Shown in pieces: positions 33,774 through 46,420 of a stretch of 64,000 nucleotides of DNA. The notes beneath the pieces were generated by a model, which made no database searches, had not been told where the DNA came from, and saw only the letters and a list, made by a program, of their open reading frames with translations. How positions within the stretch are numbered: position 1 is the first letter of the stretch; each line of letters begins with the position of its first letter. Both the position numbers and the translations under genes were made by a program. The stretch comes from Calliopsis andreniformis. Taxonomy: Eukaryota > Arthropoda > Insecta > Hymenoptera > Andrenidae. The stretch is from the NCBI RefSeq assembly GCF_051401765.1, contig NW_027480542.1, positions 1,178,001 through 1,242,000 on the forward strand, written 5' to 3'.

Positions 33774-36700
33774 GTAATCAAAGTTTTTCCTCTGTAATTC
33801 TCTTTCATACTCTTCCTTATCTTTCATCACCAACGTACAGAATTCTTTAAAGATATCCCATTTTCCTGGGTCTTCACAAATACATTTTCCTATATCTACA
33901 GGCTCTGCGGGTACCCCTAGCCTCGCCCAGGTATTCGCTCTTTGCTCGCGCCATCTGTCACACCGGAAGGTCGTATGCCAAGGATCATAGACGACGCCAC
34001 AGCCAAACCAACAGAGCTCATCTTCAGCCCGGTTTATCTTCTTGAGGTAGGTCTTAAAACATCCATGTTCCGAAAGGGCCTGAACCATATGATAATTAGT
34101 CACACACTTTGTTGGTCTAGAGGTCCACCTCTTAATGTCCGGAATCCACAGGAACGTCCACCGTCCCGACTTCGAATTTAACCATTCGCTTTGCCAGTGC
34201 GTATACGTCGAGTCTTTAATTTTCTTTTTATAGTTCTTCTCGGCTTGCTCATCCACTAAATCACCAAACCTTTCACGTTTTTTACCAAATTTCAGGTTCT
34301 CCAAGAAAATAAGGATCCTTTCTTTTATCTTCAAATACAAAGGAGGTATACCCGCGAGCACGCATAACGTATCTGCCGCAACAGTGCGATAAGCGCACAC
34401 AACTCTATTTAGCGCCATCTTTTGCGCATTTTTAATCACGATAAAATTCTTATACCTAGCGGCTGCCTCACACCAAATCGGAGCTCCATACAAAAGTACC
34501 GCCTCACAAATAAAATAGTACGCTCTCCTACTCTTCTGGGAGGGTCCAGCGATATTGTACATAAGTCTACTGTGATCCGCCATTAGTCTCACACCTTTCT
34601 TGGACGCATGCGTCAATTGCTCACAGTACGTTCTCCTTGAATCAATGACAAGGCCCAGATACTTAAGCGATTTCTTGGGCAATATCTCATACTCATCCAC
34701 ACATATTCTGACGTCATTAGAGATCCTTTTTGCATTTAAAAATATAAATTCGGTTTTCTCGCGGGCAAGCTTGAGACCCGAATCACTCGCCCAATTCACA
34801 ATAGTACCGATAACGTCGCTCGCTTTACGCATTAAACTATGTATATTAGAGTCGTATATAAGGACCGCCAAGTCGTCTACATATTCGAGTATCTTACACC
34901 CTTTGGGAACTTGGATACCTAAAACCTCATCGTATAAGAGATTCCAAATAATAGGTCCAAGAACTGAACCTTGCGGGACACCCGCATATACACCAAGGTC
35001 TATATTCTCACCATCAAGGCCACAACTGTAAACAATTCTTCTATGTGAGAAGTAACCTTTCAAAATACGTCTTAAATAAAAGGGAAATTTTCTTTCCCTC
35101 AAAACTTGTGCGATATTTGACCACCTCACGGTATTGAATGCATTACGAACGTCAAGGGTGACCAGTGCCGCAAACGCGTTTTTCAAAATAGCTGTTTCAG
35201 CAAAAACCTTCACCTCATAAAGGGCATGTGTGGTACTTCTACCCGGACGGGCACCAAACTGGTTCATTGCAAATCCTGAGGTCCCGACATGTTCTAAAAT
35301 CCTGTGCTTAAGTACGTATTCAAAAAGCTTGATTCCAGCTTCTATAACACTCAAAGGCCTATACGCCTGTGGGGTGCTGGGATCCTTGCTCTCTTTTTTA
35401 AGGAAAACCACACGGGAAACAGTCCAAGATATCGGCAGACTGCCCCTATCCAAAAAGGCATTAAACGAACTCGCCATCCTTAACGGATCTAAATTTGCAA
35501 TACCCTTAATGACTAACGGTGGGATCCCGTCGAGTCCAGGGGCTTTCCTCGGTTTTATCTTTTTAGCGGCAAGTACGACTTCTTCACCTGACACATCAAC
35601 GAAACCCACATCCATAGCCCCAACATCACAGGGATCTTCGGAGAGCTCGGATGCCGGGACCGGCATATCATACCCGTCAGGTTTCGTGACAAAAAGCTCC
35701 TCGAGAACCGATCTTGCAAAACCGTACGAGAGCTGAGGAGGAGGACTTCTACTCTTAATATACTTAGTGACGATCTTATAAGGCCTGCCCCATAAATCAG
35801 CATCAACAGAGGCACACACTTCTTTCCACAAGCTAGCCTTGCTATCCAAGATAGCTATGCACAATTTTCTTCTAGCTCTCAATAACTGAACACGCAGTTC
35901 GTCTTGGTTCACATCACAGCGCCTAGTGGCCTCCTGGAACTTACGTCTCGCTCTGTTGGACTGTCTTCTCAGCGAGGAAATATCAGGTGTCCACCAAGGG
36001 TTCTGTTTCTTACCCAACTTCGGGGCCATGCCAACTCTACGCATGGACGCATCGCAAACAAGACTCATAGTCCTGAGATATTCATTTTGAGTCGAGATAT
36101 CCATTGCTCTAGTCACAGGCAAGTGTTCTACACACCCAAAGTAGGCACTCCTCATAGTCTCGACGTTTATGGTTTTCACGTTCCAGGCACAAACTTTGCC
36201 GCACCACGAAAACAGTGAAACAAGTATAAATGGTCAGAGCCGGACTCGACACCTAAAACTCTGCTAGAAGTAATCGCCTCACATGTCAACCTATCTGCAC
36301 AGGCAAAGTCAATTTTGGGCATTTTGGAGCCTTTCTTAAAAGTAAAACCACCCTGGGTAGTAATAGGGTGCAACTTGCATGCCCATAGGGTCTCACACAA
36401 CGCTGCTCCTCGCTCATCCAGCACACGAGCACCCCACGCTGAGGACTTACAATTAAAGTCGCCCATAATTATAATACGATGACCAATATCACTGGTTGCC
36501 TCGTGAAGGTCATACAAAAACTTATTAAAAGCCTCCTTAGAGGAATTCGGTGAAATATAGGCACAGCCAACCACAAGCTCACCAATAGAAGCAAGCACCA
36601 GGCCGTCCGTAATAACCGTAAGATTCGCATTAGGTCTAATACCATTTATATTCGTAAACCATAAGGCCACATTAAGCCTGTGGTCAACGATCCAATCGCC

Positions 36701-36818
36701 CGGATTACACAAGGGCTCTTTGTATTGCGACCACATCTGCTCTCAACTCCATAGCCGTCTGTGCCAGTAAATCATGGGCAAGACGACAATGGTTCACATT
36801 AATTTGTAGCAACCTCAA
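33774..36818 (-). pseudogene. D ORF2: endonuclease and reverse transcriptase (R1 clade)
   Basis: The endonuclease starts about 36818 (LRLLQINVNHCRLAHDLL) and shows EPLCNPGDW, CAYISPNS, MGDFNCKSSAWGA and GSDHLYL. RT and thumb are one open stretch of 805 codons from 36179: RKAPGLDGIPPLV, AYRPLSVIEAGIKLFEYVL, NQFGARPGRSTTHAL, TLDVRNAFNTVRW, GVPQGSVLGPIIWNLLYDE, YVDD, LKYLGLVIDSRRTY and a C-x3-C-x7-H-x4-C knuckle near the end. YVDD instead of the more usual YADD or FADD is unusual within this window. There are single-base frame changes near 36720 and 36176, and the last residues are displaced by the LTR. Otherwise well preserved. The C-terminal tail beyond residue 800 cannot be defined. Confidence 0.9.
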
Positions 36819-39334
36819 GCACGCGAACTTAGTATAGTTCTCCTAATCTCCTCTTTATATTGTGGGCAGCTGATGGCACCAGCAACGTGCTCACACCTAT
36901 TCTCAGGGCAACCCTTACTGACGCACAAAACACACCGAGCTGGGGCACCTCACTCTTTTATATTGTGTCCAGTCTGGCCACACTTCCTGCACAGTTCCTT
37001 ACCTGCCAACACGGCACGGCAGTTATAAGACAAGTGCCCAAAGTTATGGCACCTATAACAACGTTGTATGTTAGGAACTCTTCTAATCCTAGCTATCACA
37101 TACCCCATACGTACACGGTCACCGTCGTTAATGCCAGACGCATATCTGGCGGCGACCTCCACAATCGCAGACCTAGTGCCTGCATATGCGTTTCTTATAT
37201 GACGCAAAAGGACGCTACTCCTATCCTCAATACGATAATGTCTTATAAAATCTTCAATTATCACATCCTGAGGCGTGATCGGATCGAGATCCATAATTTC
37301 AAAAACCGCCTTAGGTCGCAATGTACGCGAGGAACAGCTGTTACCCATCGCCTCTTGAATCAGGTTACGAATACCATCAGCACTCTGTTCTTCAGTGACC
37401 TCAATCAGCAAGTCACCAGACCTAGCCTTCCTAACTGATTTAATATTGCATAGCTTATCACCAGTATTTAGCGCAATGTCACGGAATAAATCCGCAAAGG
37501 ATTTGCCTTCGACTTTCCTCACCAACACGGCGTCGGTTCTCGGGCGATTTTTCTTCTTGACCTTTGCAGTCACCTTACGCCGTTTGTCATTTTTGATACC
37601 GTCATCACAGGTGTCGCTTCTAGTGTTTCCAGCCGGACGATACTCAGACTCGGTCTCCGTGTCGGTGGTCACAGCGGGAACCACACTCTTCCTAGCGGAC
37701 CTTTCCTTATTATACCTCACCTTTACCCAAACTCCTTCAGAGTCGCAATCCTTACCCATACTCCCTTCCTCAGTTCCTTTTCCTATCATCCCAGTATTCC
37801 TTTCCTGTCCATCAGTTCCTAGGTCCGTAGAAGAACCAAGGGTGTCCTTAAAATCGTACCCGGAGTACTCACAAACTTTTTTAATTTTTGCTTCCTGGGG
37901 AGGGGAGCGGAACTTCCTCTTACCTTTCGTAGGGATGTCGGTATCTTGACTTTTACCTAAGTGCATGTTACTTCTTTTATCGTTTTATCTCCTATTGTCG
38001 TCAATTACTTTTATCCGCTGTTTAATCGTTTTAACCTCCTTAATTTTAATCTTTTTATCTTCACTTTTATCGGTCACATCAGCAACCTTTTCGTTTTTAT
38101 TCCGGAAAGTTTTATCCGCATCCCTAGAAATAGGGACTTTTATATCGGATGCATGATCGCTATCCCACTGGATTATTTTTCTTTTAAATTCTTCCAGGTC
38201 TCTCTTTAACTTGTTTATTTCGTCATTCCTTGTATCTAACTCCTTTTTAACATTTGTCAGCTCATTTCTAAACTGTACAATCTCGTGCGTTCTGTTTTCA
38301 CAGTCAGCTTTCCATTTCGCTCTCTCTTATGAAAGAATCCTTCTCTGTCTTTCTAGCCGCTTACAGGTATTTCTTAGTTCCGAGATCTGTGTTTGAATAT
38401 TATTATCGTCCTCTTCTTTAAAGGCCTTAATATTAGCGATTGCGTTCTTTGCAAGCACCCACAAATTGGTGTTTTTTCTACACAAATCTTTAACCTCTTG
38501 CTTAACGTTGCTGTTACCAATGATTTCATCCTCAAATTTATGCGTGTTTAGCATCGCCTTTGATATACCATCGCAGGCTTTTACGATGCTATCACGCATC
38601 CCAGACTTATCCGGTTCAGGTTTACCAGGACTCCTCTTCACATGATCAGAGGTACGAGGCTCCAGGATTTTACCACTCCTAGGTGTACCAACATGGGTTT
38701 GAACTCTTGACTTTCCAGACGAAGGACTTTCTTTCTTAGAGGTCATAGACACTCTGCGCGAAATAGTAATATCCGGCAAGGAGGCGTGACGTTCACGTTT
38801 CTGAGGGTATTCGCTCTCACGAACATTGCTAGGGCCAGGCACAAAAAGTGCGCTGCCATCGCTATCAGCACCACTAACCTCATCACAAGACTCTTCCTGT
38901 TCTTTTTTTACTTTCACCTTACGTGATACCATCGAAACCGGGCTAAGTGAAACCGGACTAGATTGTTGTTTCAACAGCTCTACGAGGTTTTTACCACCAT
39001 ACTTAAGGATAATATCCATATTCACATCCGAAGAGGAACCTTTATGCTCAACCGCAGTATCAACTTCAGAGGAAACATGGGCAGTCGTTTTACTCATGTC
39101 AGAACCCATACTGTCACGGAATTCGGAAACTCCAGGTTCACTACTCCTACTATCGATACGCTCATCAGCGCTCACACTTATTTCGGCTGTCGCAACATTG
39201 GTAGCAGCGCCCCGCCTGTACAGGCTACTGCCCCCAGCTTGCAAACTGTCGCACGCGTCACTGAGCACGCGTGTGCCCGGGCGATCCTCCGGCAGCGGCT
39301 CTTGTCCTTTTTTCCTTGGGTCGTCTTCCATCAT
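36815..39334 (-). pseudogene. D ORF1 (gag with three CCHC-type knuckles)
   Basis: Starts at an ATG at 39334 (MMEDDPRKKGQEPLPEDRPG) and keeps one frame to a stop at 36815-36817, with in-frame stops at 38327 (TAA), near 37980 (TAA) and near 36950 (TGA). Order: Ser-rich N-terminus; basic and acidic linker; a coiled-coil segment around 38300-38000; KKNRPRTDAVLVRKVEGKSF, which opens the conserved gag core; then CYRCHNFGHLSYNCR, CRKCGQTGH and CVLCVSKGCPENRCEH. The knuckles bind nucleic acid and the core is typical of R1-clade ORF1. It overlaps the start of ORF2 by a few bases. That only stops, not frameshifts, interrupt so long an ORF points to recent decay. Confidence 0.85.
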
Positions 39335-39918
39335 CGCTTTCCATTGCTGGTGGAAGCAGCCCAAGAAAAACTCCTCACTCCTCAAGGTGTGTGTCAGTGT
39401 GTATGTGTTTGTGCGTGTGTAAGTATGTGTGTGTGAAAACATCGGTCCCTTAAACTGGGGACCCGCAGCCACAGGCGGCTGCGGGCCACCCAGGCGGGGG
39501 CAGATGTATGCAAATGATGTGTATCTGTGTGTGCAGCGCGCGGGTGAAAAGTGTGAGTGCAATGAGAAAAATGTATGAATGTGTATGTGTGAGTGTGTGT
39601 GTGTGTGTGTATGCGCGCGTGTGAGAAAAGTAGCAGGCTCACAAACCGGGCTCTTTTACGCCATCCCGGCCTTGCAGCCTTCGGCACCCGCTAAGGACCT
39701 TAGCTTTAGGCGTTTACCCCTCACTCCGTTCGCTTTCTGTTGCAGGTATCACCGACCAGAGGACCAGGACCAGGACCCACAGGACCCAAGACCAGGACCA
39801 GGACCCGTAGGACCCAGCCCAGGACCAGGACCCAAAGGACCCAGGACCAGGACCACCAGCCGGATGACCAACAACAGAAACCCAGAGGCACCACGAGGAG
39901 GTGGAGCGAGAGGATTTG
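39335..39918 (-). other. D 5' UTR with TG repeats and GGACCA repeats
   Basis: Contains TG/CA microsatellite at 39388-39435 and 39575-39612, an inverted block (CAGCCACAGGCGGCTG near 39468) and a run of imperfect AGGACC/CAGGACC repeats at about 39755-39855. It is about 85-90 percent identical by eye to 59985-60479 upstream of E. On + a CTGTTGCAG acceptor-like site lies near 39746. Confidence 0.7.
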
Positions 39919-42311
39919 TCTACTACGCTTTTCGTCCACTTTCACTGCTTTACGCCTTTTAGGGTGATCCAGATTTTCTCCCTACTCCAAAAAATTCGGA
40001 CTTAGTCTACAAACTCAGACTAAGGCCGACTCCCCACTCCAAAAAATTTGAAGATAGATTATTTTTCTTCAAATTTGAAACTTGAGCTTCGAGAAGTAGT
40101 ATCGAACCGAATCACTTCCAAATCGTTCTGACTCGCTCTTTTTCGAATTCTCGCGATCATCCTCATCCAGTCTCCCCTTCCCTTGGGTCTCTCAAATTCT
40201 ATTGGGTCTCCTCGGGAAGGGGGAGAGTCACATGGTCGTTTTGAACTCGTGCATTGGCCTTGTGGCCGGTCGTTCGCCTCCTCCGTTCGTTGCTTTGACT
40301 TTGTTTGCTCGCTCGAGTACGTTACCCCCCTTTTTTGTTCATGTATGTGACTTCAAGTATCTACTTTTGGTTTGATATGCTTCTCGAAACTTCCAAGTTC
40401 ATTCGAATTTCTACCCGTTTTAACTTATTTCTATATCTGTATAAATCAATTTTTGTATTCTTTATATCTTCTACTTTTAGCTCCTCCACTCTCATATGCT
40501 ATATCGAACCTTTACGCACTCATTTTCATGCGGCAGCCTTTTATCCACGTTTTTTTGAGCCAATTTTAGCTTTTTATACTTATATGCACGTTGTATTTTT
40601 ATTTATTTAAATAAAAATTTTTTCTTAGTCTTATCAGATTCTTTAGACCTCACTCTCTGATATCCCGTTTTCAGAAATTGTCTACCTATTTCGGTTTTCC
40701 CGCAAAACTGACTTTTCGGTTTTCTGAAAACCTTATTTGTGGTTCTATCCGCTTAAAACTTTGTACTTACGTAGATTTCGCAATTCCTTATCTCTTTTGT
40801 CCTTAGTGTTTTTCCTCTAAGTGCCCCCATTTTTCCGCAAAAATGGTTTAAAAAATTTTTGGAAATCTATTTTTCGCCCTATCTTTCCGAAACTTGGTAC
40901 AGTTGTTTTGTACCCTATTTCTGACCTTTTTTGTTCTTTGTATTTTTTCTCTCCGGCTTCTAGTTTTCGAGATATTTCATTTTTCTATCCAAATTTTCTT
41001 CCTTTAGGTTTTTTAATGCACCTGTCCCTATCCTGCCCTTGTGCTAGACTCGATTCCGTTTAGCTGTTTTTTCGAAAAAATTTTTCTAATTTGCAGTGTT
41101 TTATGCCTACCGTTATTTTTAATATTATTTTTAAGTCTCATTTTTCCAGACCTAACTCAGACCGACTTTAATTCCTCGCTTATCTTTTCATAAAATTTAA
41201 TATTTGATTATTTTATCCAAACCTAACCCAGACCAGATTCTATTCCTGATTTCAATATTTAATTTCTCTTCCTTTCATGAATTTTAATTTAATTTAAACT
41301 TTAATATTTGATTATTTAATTCAAAACTTTTATTCAAACCTAACCCAGACCAACTTCAAATCCTAAGTTAAATATTTGATTTCTCTTATCATTTTCTCTC
41401 TAAGTTTATTTTATTTCGGTTTTATTTTTAAAAAACTGATTTATAAACTATAATTTGTTTTTTATTTAACCGAAAATTATCCAGATCCAAATGGTCTTTA
41501 GTTGCCTGCTTTTCTAATACCTTCTTCTATATGAGAAAAATTTTATGAAATTCTCGATTTATCCTATGTATCCCTATCTATTATTTATTCCTGGCTGTCT
41601 CTTACTTGGCCGTTACTCGTAGGTACGTATTGTTTTAGCGTCCTTTTCTAATCGTAGTTGGGACATCTCCCGTCCTTCTCTCTCCTGTAAGTATTTTTTA
41701 GTTTTTTGATTTTATTCCCTTAATTTGACTATTCCTTATCTGATGTCGTGTTTGGATTTTTTCGGAAAATTTTTTCCTACTAAAACCCTCTTTTAATTCT
41801 TATTTGACTCTAATTTTAAGGTTCACATGCATAATATAAACTGCTGTCCGCATAGAAATGTCACGTTTACAAAAAGGTCGATAGATTTCACTCCAAATTT
41901 CGCGTTTTCTTCGATTTTTTTGTCCGCCACGTGTTTCTATTCTAGCCGCCATCTTGTCGGTAAGCAATATGCCGCCAGTACATTGCGCCTGTCGGTAACA
42001 TTATTCCCTACAGTTACGTATGGCGGGTCCACGTTTGCTAGGCGCGAATTTTCTCTGTATTTAAAAATCTTTGTACGAATAGGTCCGTTCTCACGCTATG
42101 TATGATTTTATGTTAATTATTCTAGTCGCTAATTAATTTAAATTTAAATTTTTTGTTACTTTCTAACTTATACTATACGATTTTTAACTCTAATCTAATG
42201 TGTGTGCTGGCTATATCTTGAAATTTCCTTACTTTTAACAAATATACATTTGTTCCTTATTTCTATATTTTTTAAATTTCTTTTTACGTAGACTTTATCT
42301 CATATTTCCGC
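39919..42311 (-). other. C1 3' UTR
   Basis: No gene. AT-rich; homologous by eye to the C2 3' UTR (for example the block around GTCGTTTTGAACTCG at 40230 against 48595, and CGCAAAAATGGTTTAAAAAA at 40838 against 49190). Telomere-like motifs occur at 41146-41163, 41221-41235 and 41339-41352. Confidence 0.65.
41146..41352 (-). repeat. Three telomere-like motifs inside the C1 3' UTR
   Basis: CCAGACCTAACTCAGACC, ACCTAACCCAGACCA and CCTAACCCAGACCA on +, embedded in AT-rich repeats that share TTTAATATTTGATTATTT. They are single units within a larger repeat, not a telomeric array. Confidence 0.65.
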
Positions 42312-45300
42312 TTACTTTTGCAGGTTTCCACGATGACGATCCAGTGGTGTCGCTACATTTGCGAAATTTGCGAAGGCGTTCCAGGCTCGTTTCTCCTCGA
42401 TTATTTTGTCCATGACGATTTCTATTTTAAGCTGCTCTTCCTTGATCCCCAGAGCCTCTCTCAGGATTCTTCTTTCAGCTTGCCACTCCTCGCAGTCTAT
42501 CAGGGTATGTTCCGGCGTGTCTCTCACCCCTTGGTGGTACCAGCAGTCGTCACTGGTGGCTTTACCAATTCTTTTCCTAAAAGAATTAAAAATGCCGTGT
42601 CCTGTTAGTTCCTGTGACATATAAAAATTAATTTCTCCGTGCTTTCTTTTGATCCACCGTTCAATGTTGGGGATTAATTTGTAGGTCCATCTTCCTACGA
42701 TTTCCCTCTCCCATTGTCTCTGCCACTTCTCAATCGATTGTTTCGTTGCCTCTTTCCTTAACCATCTCTTCAACCTCTTCCTCTCTTCCTGTTCCTCTTC
42801 CTCCGAGATGTCCAATTCCGTCTCCTCCGCGTTTGGTGGTGTTGGTAGCATGTGGTCCTCCCTTATTTGGACGCCGTCCCCCGTCAGTCTCTGTTCATCG
42901 TACATTCCTTCGATGTACCTTGTCCCTGTTGTTCTCCTTGGTCTTCCTCTTGTTTCCACGTCTCCGAAGTAGTATTTTTCCCACGCATATAGAGTCTTTC
43001 TTTCCTCAACTTTTATGTTCCATGGGACCACTCCCGCGAGTACGCAAAGGGTTTCCAAGGGGACAGTTCTATAGGCCGCCACCACCCTTGATAGGCCCAT
43101 CTTCTGCGTCCTACATATTAAGGATCTATTAGTCTGGTTATAGATTGCCGTTGCCCAGAATGGAGCCCCATACAACACTATTGCCTCTGTTGTGTTGTAT
43201 AGAAGTTTTCTGGACTTCTGGCTTGTTCCCATGGTGTTCCCCATCAAACGACTTAACGCTGCTAGAGTCCTGACCGCTTTATTCGTGACCCTGACAATGT
43301 GGTTCCTGAAACTTCTAGCTCTGTCGAAGGTTACTCCTAGGTATTTGATTTCTGAGCTAGGCTGGATCCTGACCTCGTTTACCCTGCAACAGAAGTCCTC
43401 TCCCACTCTTTTATTATTTAGGAGCATTATTTCTGTCTTTTCTTCTGCGAGTTCTAGACCCGTCTCATTTAGCCAGTTCTGTATCAGGATAATCGCCGAT
43501 TCTATCTTCTGTTTTAAGTCCTCCGGTGTTCTGCTCTCCACCGTGATGCCAACATCGTCTGCAAATGCTATGATTTGTGCGTTTCCCGGTAAGGTTTTTT
43601 TGAGCAGTTCATCGTATACTAAGTTCCAGCAGGTGGGCCCGATGACTGAACCCTGGGGTACCCCCATCTGCATATCGAGCTGAATATCTTCTCCTGCGGT
43701 CCTATATACTATTGACCTCTTATTAAAATAGTCACTTATCATTTGTGTCAGATAAAGCGATATTTTCCTTCTCTCAATTTCTTGCATGATCTTAGTCCAT
43801 TTTAGGGTATTAAAGGCATTTTTGACATCTATAGTTACCAGTGCTGCATACTTCTGATGTTCTGTAGCCCTTTTTGCAAATCTTCTCACCCTCTCCATGG
43901 CGTCTGTAGTCGCTCTACCCTTCACAAAGCCGAATTGGTTGTCCGCGAACGGTTTCTCTCCCAGCTCTCCCATCAGCCTCTCTCTCAGAATATATTCCAT
44001 AAGCTTTGGTATGGAACCTATAATACAGATAGGCCCATATGCAGATGGGGATGCAGGGTCCTTACCTTCCTTGGGGAGAAGTATGGTCCTCGCCGTTTTC
44101 CATTCCTTGGGCCACCTTCCTCTGTACATAATACCGTTGAGAAGTGCTGCAAAAATCTCTGGTATATAACTAGCAAGTCCCTTCGTTACCACCATAGGAA
44201 TTCCATCGAGCCCGGGGGCCTTTTTCGGCTGGATCCTTTTAGCAGCATCGATGACTTCCTCTCTTGTTACCAGCGGAGTCGTGTGGTCTACTCGCCAGTC
44301 TTCTATCCTCCTAGTCTCCTCTTCTTCATCCTCTTCTTCGTTTCTAGGGGGTTCTTCTTCCCCTTCTCCTCTTCCTTCTAGGCGTGGGAAGAGAGCCTTG
44401 AGCACCTCATCGGCGAATTCTGGGGATAGGTCTGCTGGGGGGGAGTTTTTTCTCACCTGTTTCATTACTGTTTTATATGGCCTGCCCCACACATCTGCTT
44501 CAATTGTGTCACATACCTGTTTCCACAGCTTCTCTTTCTCATCAGAGATCAGTTTGTTTAATTTCTTCTTAGCTTTCTTTAGGAGGTGACTTACCGCTTC
44601 TGCTTCGTCTTCTCTCCTTTTCCTCCTTGCCCTTTGCATTTCTCTTCTGAGTCTCTGTGTTCTCCTTCTTGCTTCTCCTATTTCTTTGGTCCACCATGGA
44701 TTTGAGAATCTTTTCCTCCCCCCCGTAGTCCTTTCCATTGCTCTATCGCAGACCTCCGGGATTATTTCTAGGAATTTCCGTTGTTCCGCCTTGGAGAATT
44801 TTTCCTTTCCTTCCAGGGCTGCTTCTCTAAGTAAATTGTCAAATGCCTCTTTTAATTTTTTTATGTCTAGCGTCGAGACCTTCCATTTATGTGGTGTCTT
44901 GTCTTCTCCGAAAATGTCCTCATGTAAATTTACCGATGTTAGTATGTATTTATGGTCCGATGCCGTCTCTTTATTGCTAACTCTAGAGATAATCCCCCCT
45001 CCCCCTCTCTGGAGCTCCCGAGAGGTTGCCACAAAATCAATATTTGATTTGGCGTTTCCCTTCTCAAAGGTAGCGCCTCCAATAGGTTTAATGGGGAAGA
45101 TATGGCCCTTTAATAATTCCTCAAGGAGTATTGTTCCTTTCCTATTTTGATCCTGGGAGCCCCACGCCGGCGATTTCGCGTTAAAGACTCCCCCAACTTG
45201 TAACGCGTAAGAGGAAGGCCGCGAACTCCCCACTCGAGGCCGCCCTGGTTCGCGCCGCGGCCGCCAGGCGGCAACCGCGGAGTCTCGCGATCTCGCGAGT

Positions 45301-46420
45301 GAAATCGCGACAGCGCGAGAATAAAAGGCGGGCAGGCCGGACCAGGCGGCAGAGCGTTACAGTTACCGAGCGTGCCTACAGCGAGCAAAACCGCAACGAG
45401 CACACAAGCTGGTTCTCTCTTTTGTAATAGACTGTCCGCAGTCCTCCAACGGGCCCTTGGAGGTGGTGTTCCAACCGCTCCTTGTGGTAATAACCGTGAT
45501 CCACGACGGGAGAGTTACCTCTCCGCGTCACCAACCTCGGGTCTCTGTGCATCACCCGTGGCGTAGCCCGGTGGACACATGCAAAGGACTCTTCGGCCCA
45601 TGGTCAACGGGTGGCGTAGCCGCCGTGGCCTGTATCGCCAACCTCAGATTCCAATCCCGATGATCCTACTCCCCTGCGTACTGTAAGCACAGCGTGGAGC
45701 AGCGGCTCCCAACATTTGCCGACACCGCCGTTGGGGATACCAAATCCCCTCTACCGCATGCCGTAGGGAACAGCGGTTCCCAACCTACCGACGCCGACTA
45801 ACCGGGGAGCTACGACTCCCAACGCGAGCGACTAGGTGGGACTCCCCACTCGCCGAGAAGGAGCAGCGGCTCCCACTCCGAATCGTATACGAGGGGCATC
45901 CGGCCTCTCCCGCCGCGCGTAACTAGAGAGCAATAAAGGACTGTTTAAAAACCGAAATATAGCTGACTCCCTTCATTCGCTACACGAACCCGGCGCCCGA
46001 CTGAGGCGGCACCTTCTTCCTGGCTCCCCCCCGGCGACCACGCACAGCGTGGTCACAAACTATCACCATCCTGTTCTTCCTTCTTTCCTCTCTCACGTAG
46101 TTCATCGTCTTTTTCACCCTGCTGGCAAAATCCTCATTAGTAATGTTGGGAGAGTAATAGACGCTTACCAGCGTGAGGTTCCCAATTCTCATAGCCACGA
46201 AGTCGTCCTCTTCTCTGGTCCCATCTTCGTAGGCTCTGATTCCTCGTATTCCCGTGATCCATATGGCCGCTCCGTTTCTTTTGCTAAAAGTCCAGTTTCC
46301 TGGGTTGTATAGTGGTTCTGCTATGAGCACCACATCTGCCTTCATCTCCGTTGCAGCTTGGACGAACAAATAGTGAGCCAGTCTGCAATGGTTTAAATTT
46401 ATTTGTAGTATATTTATCTT
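42312..46420 (-). CDS. C1 ORF2: endonuclease and reverse transcriptase, split by a solo LTR
   Basis: The endonuclease begins near 46420 (NILQINLNHCRLAHYLF, then DVVLIAEPLYNPGNW, YYSPNITNEDF). After the LTR it continues FNAKSPAWGS and ETASDHKYIL. RT: QPKKAPGLDGIPMVV, DNQFGFVKGRATTDAM, TIDVKNAFNTLKW, GVPQGSVIGPTCWNLVYDE, FADD, IKYLGVTFDRARSF and VLYGAPFWAT. The final knuckle is C-x2-H-x8-H-x4-C. The frame runs without a stop on both sides of the LTR (about 1,080 codons in all), and removal of the LTR with one AACT copy keeps it in frame. The usual AYRP reads AYGP here, a possible inactivating change. ORF1 overlaps its start. This is the best preserved ORF2 in the window. Confidence 0.9.
45199..46057 (+). 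mobile_element. Solo LTR, family LTR-A, copy 2 (859 bp)
   Basis: Begins TGTAACGCG and ends GTGGTCACA, flanked by AACT (45195-45198 and 46058-46061). ATAAAA at 45321-45326 and AATAAA at 45932-45937 match the positions in copy 1. Inserted in the endonuclease of C1 just before the FNAKSPAWGS motif. Confidence 0.92.

Larger units (their letters stand above)
31506..39918 (-). mobile_element. D: R1-clade non-LTR retrotransposon with solo LTR inside
   Basis: A poly(A) tail (T16 on +, 31506-31521) is followed on the sense strand by GGTCTTAGCCC, a decayed telomeric phase. The 3' UTR holds a splice-site-like tandem array. ORF2 and ORF1 are each nearly complete but carry stops or frameshifts. The 5' UTR (39335-39918) is close to that of E. 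It ends at about 39918, where D and E stop matching. Confidence 0.85.

Noticed and set aside
39755..39855. AGGACC/CAGGACC repeats as a telomeric variant
   Set aside because: The period is about 6 bp, not 11, and they lie inside a 5' UTR shared with E, so they are local low-complexity sequence.
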